Below are positions 8,361 through 16,755 of a stretch of 64,000 bases of DNA, piece by piece (positions within the stretch are counted from its first letter, which is position 1; every line of letters begins with the position of its first letter). Origin of the DNA: JAXLVB01 sp046329195 (lineage in GTDB: Bacteria; Bacteroidota; Bacteroidia; Cytophagales; Spirosomataceae); assembly GCA_046329195.1 (NCBI GenBank), contig JAXLVB010000001.1, positions 2,728,001 through 2,792,000 of the forward strand, in the 5' to 3' direction. Position numbers and translations under genes: made by a program. The notes below the pieces were generated by a model. The model had not been told where the DNA came from. It did not search any database and was given only the letters and a program-made list of their open reading frames with translations.

Positions 8361-8741
8361 ATGTTTAAAGGCTCTAAGTTATATAGCATTTTATTCAACA
8401 AATGTCCTCGGTGTCATGAAGGGCAATTCTTCAAAAATCCACCCTATCATCCAACTAAATTTGGCGAAATCAATGCCCGCTGCTCGGTTTGCGATGAGTC
8501 CCTGGAGCGAGAAACAGGTTTTTATTTTGGAGCTATGTACGTGAGTTATGCCTTCTACGTAGCGCTAACCGTTACGGCTTTTGTGGGCTTTGTTGTGTTG
8601 TTAGATTTTGAAGTAATTCATGTTTTGGCCGTATTGATTCCGTTGTACATCATTTTGATGCCTCTTTTTTTTAGGACTGCCCGCTTGGTGTGGATTAACA
8701 TTTTTGTGAACTACAAAAAAGACGCTGCTCAGCACCACTGA
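8361..8741 (+). CDS. DUF983 membrane protein
   Basis: A 126-residue protein. Two CxxC pairs near the N terminus (CPRCHEG and CSVCDESL) form a probable zinc ribbon. It is followed by two membrane segments (about 58-80 and 82-104). The family is common in Bacteroidota and Alphaproteobacteria and has no known function. ATG 8361 is preferred over a GTG at 8340. Its 3' end overlaps the convergent esterase gene by 13 bases. Confidence 0.82.
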   Translation: MFKGSKLYSILFNKCPRCHEGQFFKNPPYHPTKFGEINARCSVCDESLERETGFYFGAMYVSYAFYVALTVTAFVGFVVLLDFEVIHVLAVLIPLYIILMPLFFRTARLVWINIFVNYKKDAAQHH

Positions 8742-9532
8742 TTAAAAAATAACAGGGTGTCAGTGAGGTGAGTTTGCCAATAGTCCCATGAATGACCTCC
8801 GGCAAACTCTTCGTACTCGTGCGCAATCTGATGTGTATTGAGCTCGTGATGCAGTGCCCGATTGGCTTCGAGGAGGTTATCCTCTTGCCCGCAATCAAAC
8901 CGAAAAGGCGGTAACTGGTCTTTGTTTTGGAGTATCCAATCTAATACGCCATCGTGTTCTAAAGTGCTGTTTTTTAGGGTGTTGAAGTCTTCTACGAATT
9001 GACTGAGTTGTTCAAAATGCGTGATAGACGACAAACCCGAAAATGCCCGAAAGCGTTGCGGATATTTAGCGCCCAAGCGTAAGGCTCCAAAGCCCCCCAT
9101 CGAAAGTCCTGCCAAAAACACTGGCGATTGCGCATTCACTTCATACACTTGCTCAAGCATTGCTTGGATAACGTCTTCTACAATCCAACGTTCATAATTT
9201 TCGTTTTGGTGAGGCAAATAACCACTTCCATCGCCAAAAAGCCCGTCTGATGGCATCACCAATACCATTGGTTTGATGCGTTGACTATCAATGAGTTGCT
9301 GAATGGTTTGATGGGCCTTTCCTTTCAAAGCCCATGCCCAGTGACTTCCGTAAACGCCGTGGAGCAAAATAACGATAGGTACATCTATGAGCGATTCTTT
9401 GTCAGAAACTTGAGGTACATAATAGGTTAAATCGGTTCGTTTACGCAGGGCATTACTTTTGACTGTCATAAAACGCAAACCTGCCGAGTTAGCATTAGGT
9501 TCTGAATGTTCAGTGGTGAAGAAGGAGGACAT
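8729..9532 (-). CDS. Esterase of the EstA/esterase-D type (alpha/beta hydrolase)
   Basis: A 267-residue putative serine esterase. The fold markers are an oxyanion-hole HGVYGSHWAW stretch, a nucleophile elbow GLSMGGFG, an acid in CGQEDN, and a catalytic His in GGHSWDYW. These match the tributyrin-esterase/S-formylglutathione-hydrolase superfamily. The adjacent zinc alcohol dehydrogenase resembles class III enzymes, so a formaldehyde or aldehyde-thiol role is possible. That is inference from neighbourhood. ATG 9532 is chosen; a GTG at 9571 would add 13 residues. Confidence 0.85.
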   Translation of the reverse strand: MSSFFTTEHSEPNANSAGLRFMTVKSNALRKRTDLTYYVPQVSDKESLIDVPIVILLHGVYGSHWAWALKGKAHQTIQQLIDSQRIKPMVLVMPSDGLFGDGSGYLPHQNENYERWIVEDVIQAMLEQVYEVNAQSPVFLAGLSMGGFGALRLGAKYPQRFRAFSGLSSITHFEQLSQFVEDFNTLKNSTLEHDGVLDWILQNKDQLPPFRFDCGQEDNLLEANRALHHELNTHQIAHEYEEFAGGHSWDYWQTHLTDTLLFFNQWC

Positions 9533-9584
9533 TTGAGGCGAAACGTTGTTCTTGATTAAATAAAAGGGCACAAGAGGTAAAGTC

Positions 9585-10691
9585 TTAAAACAAAATCACC
9601 CCCTTCGCATTTTTGCCTGCGTGCATATCGGCAAAGGCTTCGGCCAATTGGTCGAGGGCATAGGTGCGAGTGACCATTTGGTCTAATAACAAATCGCCTT
9701 TGGCGTATAATTCTTGCAGAATCGGAAAGTCTATCTGTGGGCGGGTTTTTCCGTATAAAGGATTGATATACAGCTTATCCCACTCAAACAAGTTCATGTC
9801 AATACTAATTTCTTGCTCAATACCACTCACTTGTACCGCCATGCCTGCATTGCGTACCATTGCCAAGGGAGCAGCACCCAAATCAGGAATGGCCGTACAT
9901 TCAAAGGCATAGTCGGCACCTCGCCCACTAGTCATCGCCTTCACTACTTGGGCCGCTTGAAGAAGCCCTTTGTCGGCTCGGTCGGCAAGGACAGTGTGAG
10001 TAGCACCATAGGATTTGGCCATGTCGAGACGCAGGGGATTTACATCTACGGCAATGATTTTGGCCGCACCAGCTATCCGTGCTCCCTGAATCACATTAAG
10101 TCCTACGCCGCCCGTACCCAACACCACCACCGAACTACCCGTTTTGACCTTGGCGGCATTGACCACCGAGCCGTAGCCCGTCATCACGCCGCAACCCACA
10201 ATCGCAGCAGAGGCAAAAGGGATTTCTACCTGTATTTTGACACAAGCAGCCTCCCGCACCAGTGCATATTCAGACATCGTTCCCAGACTAAACGACCGCT
10301 CGATGGGCGTGCCGTTTAAGGTTGTGGAGGTCAACATGGCATGACCTCCACTGACTTTGTTACCTGCCGTGACAGCCGAATTACGCTCGCAAATGTGTTG
10401 GTTCCCCTCTTGGCATTGAAAGCACTCGTAGCACGGAATCGCCCAGTTGAGCATCACTGAATCACCCGCCTGTAACCCTTTGACTCGTTCGCCTACTTTC
10501 ATGACTACACCCGCCCCTTCGTGCCCCATGACCAAGGGCTTTCCCCACGACTGCGAGTCCCAGTCGGTGTGGCAGATACCCGCTGCTTTGAGTTGAATCA
10601 ATACTTCATCGCCTTGAGGGTCAGCGATTTGAGTGGTCTGAATTGAGAAGTTTCCTTTGCCATCGGCAATGGCGGCATTACTGCGTATCAT
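9585..10691 (-). CDS. Zinc-dependent alcohol dehydrogenase (class III-like)
   Basis: A medium-chain dehydrogenase of 368 residues. Catalytic zinc ligands are visible in CHTD, GHEG and GCGVMTGYG. The structural zinc lobe is CYECFQCQEGNQHIC, and the NAD Rossmann motif is GTGGVGLN. The family oxidises primary alcohols or hemithioacetals with NAD. The start is ATG 10691, since the upstream open frame lacks family similarity and passes through a hairpin. It lies downstream of a formyltransferase on the same strand, and the esterase follows 52 bases after its stop. Confidence 0.9.
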   Translation of the reverse strand: MIRSNAAIADGKGNFSIQTTQIADPQGDEVLIQLKAAGICHTDWDSQSWGKPLVMGHEGAGVVMKVGERVKGLQAGDSVMLNWAIPCYECFQCQEGNQHICERNSAVTAGNKVSGGHAMLTSTTLNGTPIERSFSLGTMSEYALVREAACVKIQVEIPFASAAIVGCGVMTGYGSVVNAAKVKTGSSVVVLGTGGVGLNVIQGARIAGAAKIIAVDVNPLRLDMAKSYGATHTVLADRADKGLLQAAQVVKAMTSGRGADYAFECTAIPDLGAAPLAMVRNAGMAVQVSGIEQEISIDMNLFEWDKLYINPLYGKTRPQIDFPILQELYAKGDLLLDQMVTRTYALDQLAEAFADMHAGKNAKGVILF

Positions 10692-10723
10692 AGTTAAAAA
10701 GAAGTAGGTGTTTAGGAGGTTAT

Positions 10724-10743
10724 GTTCTGTCGGGGGACAGAAC
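10724..10743. repeat. Hairpin with CTGTC-N4-GACAG core
   Basis: GTTCTGTC and GACAGAAC pair around the loop GGGG in the 68-base gap between the formyltransferase stop and the alcohol dehydrogenase start. It shares its core with the hairpin at 21518-21541. Confidence 0.55.
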
Positions 10744-10759
10744 AAAGGAAACATCAGGT

Positions 10760-11581
10760 TTAGGCAACATATTCTTCTACATACTGCTTGATAAAAAGTT
10801 CGTACTCTTCTACATCGTATAGGCGCCAACCTTTTGCTTCAAAAGCGGCGATTTCGGCTTCGGTCGGGAAGGTAAAATACTGTGAGTCGGCCTCGTGTTG
10901 TGGGAGCGCCGGAGGGCGGATACCTTCGCTAATTTGCTGAATCGTATGCACAACCAGCTCGACACTGGCTGGATATAGCCCCAAAATATGCCAAAGCAAC
11001 GATTGCTGTGGGCTTACCTCAAGTGTCGAAAAACCAATGACATCACCTGTATCAATACTACTATCGCTAATGTAATGGAGTGTTCCGTTGATGTGGGTGT
11101 CGCCGTTGGCCAAAGCTCTAAAAATCGCCAAGACTCCTCGGTAGTTGGGCAAACGTCCTGAATGAAAATTGATAACCCCCAACCGAGGGATGTTCAAAAA
11201 ATCATTCCCAAAGATTTTTCCATACCGCACCGACAAAACTAAATCGGGAGCTAAGGCTCGAATAGCAGCAAGACTTTCTTCAGTTTTTACATCATTCCAC
11301 GAAACGAGAGGAATCTTGTATTTTTTGGATAACTCCTTAAACGTGAGTAGTTTGGTATCGAGTGGTCGCTCTTGGGCGTCGAGTTGAGGGAACAAAAGTT
11401 GGTTGGGAAGGGTCTGTTCAAAAAACTTCATTTCCCGTAATCCTTTGGGGGCTACCGACGTACTTTTGCCGACTTTGTCAGATACGAAAATCTGTTTCAC
11501 CGACGTATGTACGTGAGGCAACAGGCAATTGAGCATGAGATTACTCGCCAAATCTCGGTTGGTAAAAATAAGAAGATTCAT
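10760..11581 (-). CDS. Formyltransferase-domain protein
   Basis: A cytosolic protein of 273 residues with the N-terminal formyltransferase fold. The diagnostic region is NFHSGRLPNYRG, followed about 35 residues later by the SIDTGDVIG segment. These correspond to the Asn-His and Asp catalytic residues of methionyl-tRNA and sugar-nucleotide formyltransferases. It lacks the C-terminal domain of Fmt and has a short helical tail instead, so it probably formylates something other than initiator tRNA. The acceptor is unknown. Confidence 0.8.
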   Translation of the reverse strand: MNLLIFTNRDLASNLMLNCLLPHVHTSVKQIFVSDKVGKSTSVAPKGLREMKFFEQTLPNQLLFPQLDAQERPLDTKLLTFKELSKKYKIPLVSWNDVKTEESLAAIRALAPDLVLSVRYGKIFGNDFLNIPRLGVINFHSGRLPNYRGVLAIFRALANGDTHINGTLHYISDSSIDTGDVIGFSTLEVSPQQSLLWHILGLYPASVELVVHTIQQISEGIRPPALPQHEADSQYFTFPTEAEIAAFEAKGWRLYDVEEYELFIKQYVEEYVA

Positions 11582-11600
11582 GATAAAAACGGCAAATCAA

Positions 11601-12185
11601 TCAGGGTGCAAGGTAATGATAATGCCCAATGATTTTGAAAGAAAACAAACAATCTTCTAATTCTTGCCCTCGCCCTATGTTATGAGCCATCAGGTAGCGT
11701 TGGCCATCGTTTGATTTTTGGTTAGATACAATGCCAATATGCGTAAGGGTATTGTCTAATTGCCAAGCCACTACGTCGCCGGGCTGATAATCAGTGGGCT
11801 GTTGACTTTTGGATTTTATGGTGCCATGCCGAGCAAAAAACGTCATCAGATTGGGTACTCGCCTATGGTCAATATTGGTATCGGTGTGGCTGAGGCCCCA
11901 TTTTGGAGGATAGAGCTTAAAATGCTTCTGCATGTCTTCGTGGACCTTTACTTGTAAGTCGATGCCCACTTTGCGATAAGCTCGCACCACTACGTCGGTA
12001 CACACGCCCTTGTTAGGCGGCACATCGCCCATCGGATAGCTAATGTTGAAGTAGGTAGGGTCGTACTGAACCTTTGTTTTGGTGAGACTTACTGCTGCCT
12101 CAGCAAGCCGATTTGAGAACGACGAAGGCTGATGAAAAGAACAGAAACAGGCAAAAAAGAGCAGTAAAACAAGAAAGCGTTTCAT
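11601..12185 (-). CDS. DUF1287 (YijF-like) exported protein
   Basis: A 194-residue protein with an N-terminal signal sequence (about 1-17). The DUF1287 body has an NlpC/P60-like arrangement: a Cys in GVCTDVVVRAYR, a His in LTHIGIVS, and a further His in LMAHNIG. The family resembles secreted cysteine amidases or peptidases but is not biochemically defined. The coding start is embedded in one arm of an inverted repeat (12174-12242), which may affect translation. Confidence 0.85.
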   Translation of the reverse strand: MKRFLVLLLFFACFCSFHQPSSFSNRLAEAAVSLTKTKVQYDPTYFNISYPMGDVPPNKGVCTDVVVRAYRKVGIDLQVKVHEDMQKHFKLYPPKWGLSHTDTNIDHRRVPNLMTFFARHGTIKSKSQQPTDYQPGDVVAWQLDNTLTHIGIVSNQKSNDGQRYLMAHNIGRGQELEDCLFSFKIIGHYHYLAP

Positions 12186-12242
12186 AGAAAATGGAAGTTG
12201 TTAGCGTAATAACGAACAAGACTCGATTTTATGAAACGCTTT
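12174..12242 (-). promoter_or_regulatory. Inverted repeat covering the DUF1287 start codon
   Basis: A 13-bp perfect repeat, AAAGCGTTTCATA (12174-12186) and TATGAAACGCTTT (12230-12242), with a 43-base loop. In the minus-strand transcript the left arm contains the ATG and first codons, so pairing with the 5' leader could hide the start site. Regulatory use is inferred. Confidence 0.4.
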
Positions 12243-12381
12243 GTAGAATGTTGCTTCCTTACGTCAATGCCTGAACCAAAACAATCGCACGATGTACCAA
12301 TCTTCTGATAAAAGTAGATACTACTAACCCTGCCCCAATCAACCCCCGTATGACTACCAACAAGGCCAAGTTAACGATTCT

Positions 12382-13026
12382 TCAGTTGTTTTTGAAGGCT
12401 TCGAGTTCGCTCAAAAAGGCTTCGGCCTGTACCACATTGTTCCATTCAGGGCTATTGAACAACAGCTTAAACCACTTTTTGTCTTGATTCTTGTACGAAA
12501 TGTTACGGTATAGCCAGACCGCTAATCCTGTAAATGCAAGTGCAATCGGAACAGGAATCAACCAAGCCAATGGATCATTCATCAGCCATTGGGGTGTGAG
12601 AAACCACGTGCAATAAAACGGTGCTTGCAAAAATAAAATACGGGTGACCTGAAGAGTAGAGGCCTTCAGTTGAGCAATTTTTTGCTGTGCTTCTACTACA
12701 GTACTACTGTTGTCTATTTGGGTAATGAGCGCCACGTGTTGGATATACACCACAATGGCATAAGTCGTGACAGCCATAATACCCAAGCCAGAAACAACAA
12801 AGAAAATTTTAGAATAAGTGAGCGAATTAGCCACCAAAAATCCCAAAAACAAAACCCATAAAATGCCAAGGATAATCATTGCGATCTTCCAGATAGCAAG
12901 GCGATTAAGTTTTGATTTGGCTTTTTGAGACTGGAGCTCTTGCAAGATATGCTGATTGAGCTGCAAGGATTTTTCTATTTTTTGATCGTAGGCTTGCCAG
13001 AGGCTCTTCAATTCGTTTGGTTCCAT
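12382..13026 (-). CDS. Membrane protein encoded with an ECF sigma factor
   Basis: I do not recognise a named family. The protein has 214 residues: an N-terminal cytoplasmic helix rich in Lys/Gln (about 1-42), four membrane segments (about 45-66, 72-94, 128-148 and 152-172), and a charged C-terminal tail. It starts 53 bases after the sigma-factor stop on the same strand. That context suggests an anti-sigma or sensory partner, though no zinc HxxxCxxC anti-sigma motif is present. Confidence 0.65.
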   Translation of the reverse strand: MEPNELKSLWQAYDQKIEKSLQLNQHILQELQSQKAKSKLNRLAIWKIAMIILGILWVLFLGFLVANSLTYSKIFFVVSGLGIMAVTTYAIVVYIQHVALITQIDNSSTVVEAQQKIAQLKASTLQVTRILFLQAPFYCTWFLTPQWLMNDPLAWLIPVPIALAFTGLAVWLYRNISYKNQDKKWFKLLFNSPEWNNVVQAEAFLSELEAFKNN

Positions 13027-13079
13027 GATGATAAGATGGTTTTAATAAGGCGCCCTACTATAGTCTGAGTACAGACCAC

Positions 13080-13586
13080 TTAGGCGTTGGCACCCATTTG
13101 TGTAAATCGTTGTTTGAGTTGGTCTTTGATTCGGCTGATTTTGGTAGCTACGTTCGTTTCGCTAATGCCCAGAATGTCAGCCATTTCACGATAAGTTTTT
13201 TCTTCTAAGTACAAAATCATCAAGGCTCGATCGAGTTCTTTTAGTTCTTGAATAAATTGCTGTAACTGAAGGAGTTGCTCTTCGGTCTCAGTACCTTCTT
13301 CATTGGCCAAAGCCTCTGCTTGTTGTTCGTCTATCGAGACCGCCGTTTGGTACGTCCGTTGGCTACGATAAAACGAAATGGCCACATTCAAGGCAATCCG
13401 ATACATCCAAGTCGAGAACTTAAAGCGTTCGTCAAAACCATGCCAAGACTTCCAAAGTTGGTAGATGATTTCCTGAGCCAAATCCTCACGGTCGTCCCGG
13501 TTACGACAGTACGAATTGGCTATTTTGTAAATAATACCCTTGTTAGCTTGGATGAGTTGTAAAAACTGCTTCGATGAATCTGTCAT
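13080..13586 (-). CDS. ECF-type RNA polymerase sigma factor
   Basis: This sigma-70 factor has 168 residues. Region 2 (about 20-90) includes the DREDLAQEIIYQLWKSW and FSTWMYRIALNVAISFYR segments. Region 4 (about 110-160) carries a helix-turn-helix with EKTYREMADILGISETNVATKISRI. The lack of regions 1 and 3 defines the ECF group. It would redirect RNA polymerase to a small regulon and is probably controlled by the membrane protein encoded next. Confidence 0.92.
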   Translation of the reverse strand: MTDSSKQFLQLIQANKGIIYKIANSYCRNRDDREDLAQEIIYQLWKSWHGFDERFKFSTWMYRIALNVAISFYRSQRTYQTAVSIDEQQAEALANEEGTETEEQLLQLQQFIQELKELDRALMILYLEEKTYREMADILGISETNVATKISRIKDQLKQRFTQMGANA

Positions 13587-13754
13587 GATGTCTGTACTAC
13601 TGAATACTTACCTGATTCACACAATGATTCGCAGCAGCAATTAGAAAATCACAGAGAGGTGCGAAATTTTTTGGGATATTCCAAAAAACAACCCTCCCAA
13701 CCAATTGGTCAAGAGGGTTTGTATGGTTAAGGGATGATGAAGCGTAAGCGGAAA

Positions 13755-13896
13755 GTGTAGAGGGAAAAGTGTAAAGTTGAGAGTGTAAAGTGCAAAGGTG
13801 AAAGTGTAGAGGCTATTTTCTTTAACCTTTAACCTCTACACTTTACACTTCAAAAGGCTATTTTCTTTAACCTTTAACCTCTACACTCTACACTTC
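13755..13896. repeat. Direct and inverted simple repeats (TGTAAAG/CTTTACA type)
   Basis: The 312-base gap 13587-13898 contains no gene. Its right half has a stretch beginning GGCTATTTTCTTTAACC at 13811, repeated at 13856 with a 45-base period and one difference noted. The preceding sequence holds AGTGTAAAGT-like units in the opposite sense, so much of the region can fold back on itself. It lies immediately after the acyl-CoA dehydrogenase stop and may help end that transcript. Confidence 0.7.
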
Positions 13897-13898
13897 TT

Positions 13899-15707
13899 CT
13901 AAACCGTTACTTCTTTTTCTGTTTCTACAGTAAGGAGTTCAGTATCAAGGAGTCGTGCTTCTAAGCCGAGTGTTTTGGGTACTTCGTAATGGAAGAAAAA
14001 CTTCATGGTGTGGAGTTTCGACTCGTAGAAGGTGATGTCTTCGGCACTGAGGTTGTTTTGCGTTACCAGTGCTTGTTTGGCTACGGTAGCCTGCTTGAGC
14101 CACTGCCAGGCAATAGCCACAATTCCAAAGAAATCCATGTACAATTTTGAGTCGGCCAAGAATACCTCGGTGTCACCTTTCATGGCCAAGCCTAACAGGT
14201 GCATGGTTACTTTTTGCATCCGCTTGAGTTCGGCTCCGAGGCGTTCAGCATAAGGCTTGAGGTCGTCAAACGTCTGGGCGGCTTGGATGGTTTGCATCAC
14301 TTCTGCACCCAACAACTGCATGGATTTGCCTCCTTTGGCGGGTACTTTGCGTCCTAACAAATCCAACGACTGAATGGCCGTAGTGCCTTCATAAATGCTG
14401 GTAATGCGGATGTCACGGTACATTTGCTCTAGCGGAAAATCTTCGGTATAGCCGTAACCACCAAATACTTGCAAGCCATCGCTTACGGCACGGATGCCCT
14501 CTTCGGCTGGGTAGGTTTTGGCTACTGGCGTGAGCAAATCCAAGAGCAAATGGTAGTTTTCGGCCTCATCAGGGTCTGTCGAAACTTTGTGGAGGTCGGC
14601 GTAGCGAGCACATTCCATAATCAAGCTCAACGAACCTTCCATGATGGCTTTCTGCGAGAGCAACAAGCGCTTTACATCAGGGTGGTTAATGATAAGCGTA
14701 GGACCTTCTTCTGGATTTTTGTTGTTTAACCGACGGCCTTGTGGACGTTCTTTCGCATATTGCAACGACGCATAATAAGCCGCAGAAGCAATGTAGGTGC
14801 CACACATGCCCACACCCAAGCGAGCCTCGTTCATCATCTGAAACATATAGGCCAAGCCTTTGTGAGGCTCGCCTACCAAGTAGCCAATGCAGTCATCTTT
14901 TTCGCCAAATGTCAAGTGCATGGCTGGGGTGGCTTTTTGACCCATCTTGTGGTAAATACCTGTAGGGGTTACGTCGTTGTTTACGTCAAACACGCCGTTA
15001 GCTCCTTGGCGAAACTTGGGTACTACCATCAGCGAAATCCCCTTGGTGCCTTTAGGAGCGCCTTCAATGCGAGCTAGCACTAGGTGAATAATGTTGTCAC
15101 GTTGGTCGTGTTCACCTGCCGAGATAAACACTTTTTGCCCTTTGATTTTATACGAACCATCTGGCTGAGGGTAGGCCATCGTTTGTACGTCGGCCAAGGC
15201 ACTACCAGCTTGGGGTTCGGTAAGGCACATGGTGCCTGTCCACTCGCAATTGATCATTTTTTCGACATACGTGTCTATCAACTCTTGCGAACCAAACGAC
15301 ATGATGAGGTGTACCGAGCCAGAGGTCAGTCCCGTAAACATGACGGCACTGTTGTGAGCCGAACCCAAAATAAAGCCTTTGACGGAATCTACTAATTCGG
15401 GAAGTTGCTGACCACCAAACTCGTATTTGAAGGGCGCAGCCATCAGGCCAGTAGGGCCTACCGCTTCCAAATATTTGCCAATGCCAGGGTGTACCGCTAC
15501 CGTTCCGTTGACGAGTTCGGGTTGTTTACGGTCAGATTCCACGTACATGGGCTGCAAAATCTTCTCGGCTACTTCGGTAGCCGCATCCAAAACCATATCA
15601 AAGGTTTCTTGGCTATGATCTTGAAAATAAGGGTATTGTGTGAGCTCTTCGGCCTTGAAAACTTCACGAAGCATGAAGTTTACGTTACGACGACTAAAGG
15701 TTTTCAT
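13899..15707 (-). CDS. Acyl-CoA dehydrogenase, long (about 600-residue) type
   Basis: A flavoprotein of 602 residues. Central acyl-CoA dehydrogenase domains show TEPQAGSALADVQT (substrate/FAD region) and QVFGGYGYTEDFPLEQMYRD (FAD and nucleotide-binding signature), with RITSIYEGTTAIQ at the active-site end. A C-terminal extension of about 140 residues places it with the DmdC/AidB-like long enzymes. It would perform alpha,beta-dehydrogenation of an acyl-CoA. ATG 15707 is preferred to an upstream TTG. A paired palindromic operator lies about 115-180 bases upstream. Confidence 0.9.
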   Translation of the reverse strand: MKTFSRRNVNFMLREVFKAEELTQYPYFQDHSQETFDMVLDAATEVAEKILQPMYVESDRKQPELVNGTVAVHPGIGKYLEAVGPTGLMAAPFKYEFGGQQLPELVDSVKGFILGSAHNSAVMFTGLTSGSVHLIMSFGSQELIDTYVEKMINCEWTGTMCLTEPQAGSALADVQTMAYPQPDGSYKIKGQKVFISAGEHDQRDNIIHLVLARIEGAPKGTKGISLMVVPKFRQGANGVFDVNNDVTPTGIYHKMGQKATPAMHLTFGEKDDCIGYLVGEPHKGLAYMFQMMNEARLGVGMCGTYIASAAYYASLQYAKERPQGRRLNNKNPEEGPTLIINHPDVKRLLLSQKAIMEGSLSLIMECARYADLHKVSTDPDEAENYHLLLDLLTPVAKTYPAEEGIRAVSDGLQVFGGYGYTEDFPLEQMYRDIRITSIYEGTTAIQSLDLLGRKVPAKGGKSMQLLGAEVMQTIQAAQTFDDLKPYAERLGAELKRMQKVTMHLLGLAMKGDTEVFLADSKLYMDFFGIVAIAWQWLKQATVAKQALVTQNNLSAEDITFYESKLHTMKFFFHYEVPKTLGLEARLLDTELLTVETEKEVTV

Positions 15708-15822
15708 GGTTAAATGGTTGATTGGGTACTTGGACAATGAACAAACATCAGGCTTTTGGAGTGAATCGAAAAAGGATGACGTTTTACTTCATGCACTTGC
15801 CCATTATGGTTGACGTTGATGT

Positions 15823-15885
15823 TATGCTTGCATACTATTTTTGATAGAGCAAATCTATCGAGAATAAAAATAGTATGCAAGCATA
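15823..15885 (-). promoter_or_regulatory. Double palindromic operator upstream of acyl-CoA dehydrogenase
   Basis: Two 20-bp arms (15823-15842 and 15866-15885) are perfect reverse complements. Each ends in a 12-bp palindrome, TATGCTTGCATA and TATGCAAGCATA, whose starts lie 51 bases apart, about five helical turns. TATGC-N2-GCATA half-sites are typical of TetR/FadR-like repressor sites. The rest of the gap 15708-16130 holds a hairpin at 15974-15995 and no gene. Confidence 0.55.
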
Positions 15886-15973
15886 CTAAATAAAAATTTC
15901 AAAATTAGTAGAAGCAATGGCTAATAGAGTTGTATTTTAGTCGTTTTCAACGCTGGTAGTTGCTGCCGCCAAT

Positions 15974-15995
15974 GTACAAGCGAGGACGCTTGTAC
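15974..15995. repeat. GTACAAGCG hairpin
   Basis: GTACAAGCG and CGCTTGTAC pair around AGGA. It is a dispersed-repeat type hairpin in the non-coding stretch before 16131, without a T tract. Confidence 0.5.
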
Positions 15996-16130
15996 CAGTG
16001 AGGGAAGTTCAGGCCAATAGAGTCAAATGGTGTAGAGGCAACCGAATCCCTAATAAATCAGTTGCTAATAACCAATGACCACGGTAAGTAATTTATCACT
16101 TATTTTCGTCAAAAAAACGCTTAGAGGGGT

Positions 16131-16700
16131 ATGCAAGACATTGAACCTTTTTATGGATGGGAAAATTTGTACGTGGCTGCTGATGATAAACGCTCACCGT
16201 TTTTTGGACGTCAGTATAACCTCCAATATTACGAAAACACCATTTATGGCTATTACATTCATCCCCTGTGGGACGAAATAGAGTCAGAAACGCTGTACTG
16301 TAAGATTCTCTTTACGGACTACGACCGACGCATTACGGTGATTGAACTGCTTGGTGAGTGGAACGATACCCTACACAACGACATCATGCACCTCAAACGC
16401 AACGTGATTGACCACATGCTGTCGGCGGGTATCAATCGCTTTGTGTTGATTGGAGAAAACATCCTCAATTTTCACGGCTCTCGTGATGACGATTACTATG
16501 TCGAGTGGTTTGAAGAGGTGGAGGAAGGTTGGATTGCAGCCGTGAATTTCCGTGATTTTGTGCAGGATGAATGGAAGAAATACAAATTGGATTATTACCT
16601 CAATTTTGGCGGCACCTTAGACGTGCTCAACTGGCGAACGATGAAGCCCATCAAATTCTGTGAGTTGATTGATAGCCTGATTGTTCGGAGATTAACCTAA
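16131..16700 (+). CDS. Conserved hypothetical protein
   Basis: I do not recognise this family. It has 189 residues, is rich in Trp, Tyr and acidic residues, and has no signal peptide or membrane segment, so it is probably cytosolic. Notable stretches are PFYGWENLYVAADDKRSPF at the start and DYYLNFGGTLDVLNWR near the end. A purine-rich AGAGGGG site lies just ahead of ATG 16131. It is monocistronic and faces the beta-barrel gene, with a hairpin between the two. Confidence 0.8.
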   Translation: MQDIEPFYGWENLYVAADDKRSPFFGRQYNLQYYENTIYGYYIHPLWDEIESETLYCKILFTDYDRRITVIELLGEWNDTLHNDIMHLKRNVIDHMLSAGINRFVLIGENILNFHGSRDDDYYVEWFEEVEEGWIAAVNFRDFVQDEWKKYKLDYYLNFGGTLDVLNWRTMKPIKFCELIDSLIVRRLT

Positions 16701-16702
16701 GG

Positions 16703-16740
16703 TTCTCCAATCTTCAAGCACTATCCTGAAGATTGGAGAA
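16703..16740. terminator. Hairpin between convergent genes
   Basis: A perfect 14-bp stem, TTCTCCAATCTTCA with its complement, and a 10-base loop lie between the hypothetical gene and the convergent beta-barrel gene. There is no T tract on either side, so termination strength is uncertain. Confidence 0.5.
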
Positions 16741-16755
16741 TAGGTTCCTTGTTTG

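Noticed and set aside
10692..10829. Extended N terminus of the alcohol dehydrogenase
   Set aside because: Passes through the hairpin at 10724-10743 and overlaps the upstream gene end; family proteins start near 10691.
13755..13896. Regular 45-base direct repeats considered as a small CRISPR array
   Set aside because: Only two units, no unique spacers between them, and the sequence is low-complexity with inverted copies; no cas genes nearby.
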